The notes under the pieces are model-generated. The model was given only the letters and a program-made list of their open reading frames with translations, was not told the DNA's origin and searched no databases. The translations under genes were made by a program, and so were the position numbers. A DNA stretch of 9,344 bases from assembly GCA_964579245.1 (NCBI GenBank), contig CAZOFY010000080.1, positions 1 to 9,344 on the forward strand. The letters run 5' to 3'. Positions 7,853 to 9,344 of this stretch are shown piece after piece (the stretch's first letter is position 1; every line of letters begins with the position of its first letter). The DNA comes from Firm-13 sp964579245 (GTDB lineage Bacteria > Bacillota > Clostridia > Saccharofermentanales > Saccharofermentanaceae).

Positions 7853-9130
7853 TCAATCCCGCAGCGCCGTAATCGGAACAACAAAGACTCCGTCTTCCCG
7901 CTGATACGCAGCGCTGGACAGACCACAGATCACACACAGCACTGCCGGCGGTTTGCCGTCCGCTTCGTTCATTATCTCCTTTCGCATTCGCAAAAGGCTC
8001 TCAGCTGCCAAGTCGATCTGATTCGCTCCTAACTTGATTTCGAACGCACACCAGCTTCCATCCGTCATCTCAATCACAGCGTCGATCTCACGATTTCGAT
8101 AGTCCTGATAGTGATAGAGATTCGCGCCGAATGTCTCGGCATAGATCTTAAGATCTCTCTCGCAGAGTGCCTCGAACAGAAATCCGAGTGTTTCCAAGTC
8201 CGACAGAAGCTTCTCGGGCGTTGCCTTCAGAAGTGCACACGCCAATGAGGGATCCACAAAGTGCCTCTTCTCCGCTTGCTTGACTCGAATTGAGGAGCGA
8301 ATTCGCGATGAGAAGGGAGGTTGATTGTCGATAAGAAACAACCTAGCGAATACGTCGAGATAGCTCGATATCGTCACCGGATCAATGTCTTCCTCATCCC
8401 TGGCCAACAGATCCCTTCGCAACGTTGCATTGGATACCGTCGTGCTTTCATTTCTGGCCAACGAGCGAAGAAGACGATGCATTTTTTGCACATCACGCTT
8501 GATTCCGTCCACGCGAAAAGCATCATCTTGAATCACAGCCTCTAGGTACTGGTTCGGCAGCAAAGCGGCCTCTTCCAGTGACAATCCAAGATTCCCCGGC
8601 CAGCCGCCTCTCACGATGTATTCGATGATTTGTCGTAGGTCTGCCTCTCCGGTCATGACCGGCTCAATTCTTCCTTTGCAGAGAGAGGCAAGCGAGACCC
8701 TTCCGCTCGAATCTCCGGATTCATATAATGACATCGGACGCATGCGAAGCCGCGCAATCCGGCCGGCTCCACTATGCAGAATTCCTTTCTGATTGGGTGT
8801 CGATGAGCCCGTGAGAATAAATTGGCCTTTCGCAGCGTTCTGATCAACTCGATATCGTACAGCATCCCAGATTGCAGGTACTTCCTGCCATTCATCAATC
8901 AGGCGCGGCGACTTACCCTCCAGAATCAAAGATGGGTTCATCTCTGCAAGTCTTCGATTCTGAAAATTGCCTGCCGGATCTCCGACAAATAATTCGCTCT
9001 GGCTATGAAATGAAGATGTCCATGTTTTACCGCACCACTTCGGACCCTCAACGCAGACTGCACCAAAAGAAGACAGGTGTCTCGTGATACTCTGATCAAT
9101 CAGTCGGGCGCGATACTTTTTCTTATCCAT
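7853..9130 (-). CDS. AAA family ATPase with C-terminal DUF4143 / PD-(D/E)XK-like domain
   Basis: This 425-residue protein has the typical length of AAA_14/DUF4143 proteins. The N-terminal ATPase shows Walker A GPKWCGKT at 29-36, Walker B RLIDEWQ at 76-82 and a sensor-like FILTGSS at 104-110, with RGGWPG at 174-179 as commonly seen in the family. The middle part, about 200-300, is helical and looks DNA-binding-like (DPVTISSYLDVFARLFLI). The C-terminal domain has the restriction-nuclease-fold pattern: Glu320 in FLFEALCE, Asp350 in REIDAVIE, and Glu364-x-Lys366 in FEIKLG, all present, so the nuclease-like centre may be intact. The cell role of this widespread family is not established; many genomes carry several copies and they behave as accessory genes. 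The start at 9130 follows GGAGG by 7 bases; an in-frame ATG at 9163 would run through the promoter and a repeat. The upstream region is a 23-bp tandem array, suggesting autoregulation or a DNA target. Confidence 0.9.
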   Translation of the reverse strand: MDKKKYRARLIDQSITRHLSSFGAVCVEGPKWCGKTWTSSFHSQSELFVGDPAGNFQNRRLAEMNPSLILEGKSPRLIDEWQEVPAIWDAVRYRVDQNAAKGQFILTGSSTPNQKGILHSGAGRIARLRMRPMSLYESGDSSGRVSLASLCKGRIEPVMTGEADLRQIIEYIVRGGWPGNLGLSLEEAALLPNQYLEAVIQDDAFRVDGIKRDVQKMHRLLRSLARNESTTVSNATLRRDLLARDEEDIDPVTISSYLDVFARLFLIDNQPPFSSRIRSSIRVKQAEKRHFVDPSLACALLKATPEKLLSDLETLGFLFEALCERDLKIYAETFGANLYHYQDYRNREIDAVIEMTDGSWCAFEIKLGANQIDLAAESLLRMRKEIMNEADGKPPAVLCVICGLSSAAYQREDGVFVVPITALRD

Positions 9131-9137
9131 AGAAAGC

Positions 9138-9142
9138 CCTCC
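9138..9142 (-). promoter_or_regulatory. Shine-Dalgarno of the DUF4143 ATPase
   Basis: GGAGG within AAAGGAGGG on the minus strand, 7 bases before ATG 9130. This strong site decides for the 425-residue form beginning MDKKKYRARL. Confidence 0.75.
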
Positions 9143-9151
9143 TTTGCTTCG

Positions 9152-9180
9152 ATCATACTTCATTCCATCAGATTTCGCAA
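9152..9180 (-). promoter_or_regulatory. Likely promoter of the DUF4143 ATPase, embedded in the repeats
   Basis: TTGCGA (9180-9175) and TATGAT (9157-9152) lie 17 bases apart on the minus strand, matching four and five of six consensus bases. Transcription would start near 9145, leaving a very short leader that just contains the ribosome site. The -35 box and spacer lie inside the first unit of the 23-bp repeat array, so any protein bound to the repeats would affect this promoter. Confidence 0.4.
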
Positions 9181-9250
9181 TTGCAATCCATCATATTTCA
9201 TGATTTCATTCCATCAGATTTCATACTTTCATTCGTTAAGATTTCATACT
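9159..9250. repeat. AT-rich tandem repeat, four units of 23 bp
   Basis: Four head-to-tail units begin at 9159, 9182, 9205 and 9228. The core CCATCAGATTT recurs as CCATCAGATTT, CCATCATATTT, CCATCAGATTT and CGTTAAGATTT at exact 23-base steps (9165, 9188, 9211, 9234). Units 1 and 3 share the 18 bases from TTCATT to ATTTC without mismatch; units 3 and 4 share the ending ATTTCATACT. A partial half-unit (TCATACT) precedes unit 1. The array is non-coding in any sensible frame and sits directly upstream of the DUF4143 gene like an iteron or operator array. Confidence 0.8.
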
Positions 9251-9291
9251 TATGGGCTCACGGGTGTACAGATTCAGGACACAGGTAAGCT

Positions 9292-9344
9292 GCGGATGTC
9301 GGGGATGTGGCGCCGCGGATGTCGGGGATGTGGCGCCGCGGATG
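9292..9344. repeat. GC-rich tandem repeat, 23-bp unit, continues past the window
   Basis: Two identical 23-bp units (9292-9314 and 9315-9337) are followed by the first 7 bases of a third (GCGGATG) at the window edge. Each unit contains GGATG twice and ends GGCGCC, a 6-bp palindrome. Base composition is sharply higher in GC than the AT-rich array 40 bases away. The true copy number is unknown because the window stops. The 41 bases between the arrays (9251-9291) show nothing I can name. Confidence 0.8.

Noticed and set aside
9131..9163. Start of the DUF4143 ATPase at the in-frame ATG 9163
   Set aside because: It would extend the protein through the -10 box and first repeat, without a ribosome site, while ATG 9130 has GGAGG at 7-base spacing.
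9159..9344. CRISPR array
   Set aside because: The repeats are directly abutting with no unique spacers, and no cas genes are present.

Overview
The window looks like chromosomal DNA of a low-to-mid GC Firmicute, probably a gut-type Clostridia relative. The reasons are the GGAGG-type Shine-Dalgarno sites, an ECF sigma gene followed by a membrane anti-sigma candidate, FtsX-type ABC exporters, and a GMP synthase that resembles (from memory, not searched) the short form seen in Lachnospiraceae-like bacteria. The genus cannot be fixed from sequence alone.

Layout. (1) Positions 1-2065, plus strand: the C-terminal end of an ECF sigma factor (cut by the window edge), overlapped by a gene for a single-pass membrane protein of about 604 residues with a large Cys-containing extracellular part, the likely anti-sigma partner. 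(2) Positions 2066-2283: a convergent intergenic region with a 15-bp perfect hairpin that is a good terminator for the minus strand. (3) Positions 2284-3576, minus strand: guaA, with intact ATP-pyrophosphatase and dimerisation domains but a shortened glutaminase domain whose catalytic Cys is replaced. (4) Positions 3756-7672, minus strand: a three-gene ABC operon, FtsX permease, MacB/LolD-type ATPase, then a larger FtsX permease. (5) Positions 7853-9130, minus strand: an AAA ATPase with a C-terminal DUF4143 / PD-(D/E)XK-like domain. (6) Positions 9159-9344: two unrelated tandem repeat arrays, both with a 23-bp period. The AT-rich one lies on the promoter of the DUF4143 gene; the GC-rich one runs off the end of the window.

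How the genes relate. The sigma gene and its partner form one translationally coupled regulatory unit. The three ABC genes form one exporter of unknown substrate. guaA is a lone housekeeping gene with its own promoter. The DUF4143 ATPase with its repeat-covered upstream region is the most accessory-looking part. I see no clearly new multi-gene defence or mobile system. The items most worth following are the glutaminase-dead GMP synthase and the paired 23-bp repeat arrays next to the DUF4143 gene.
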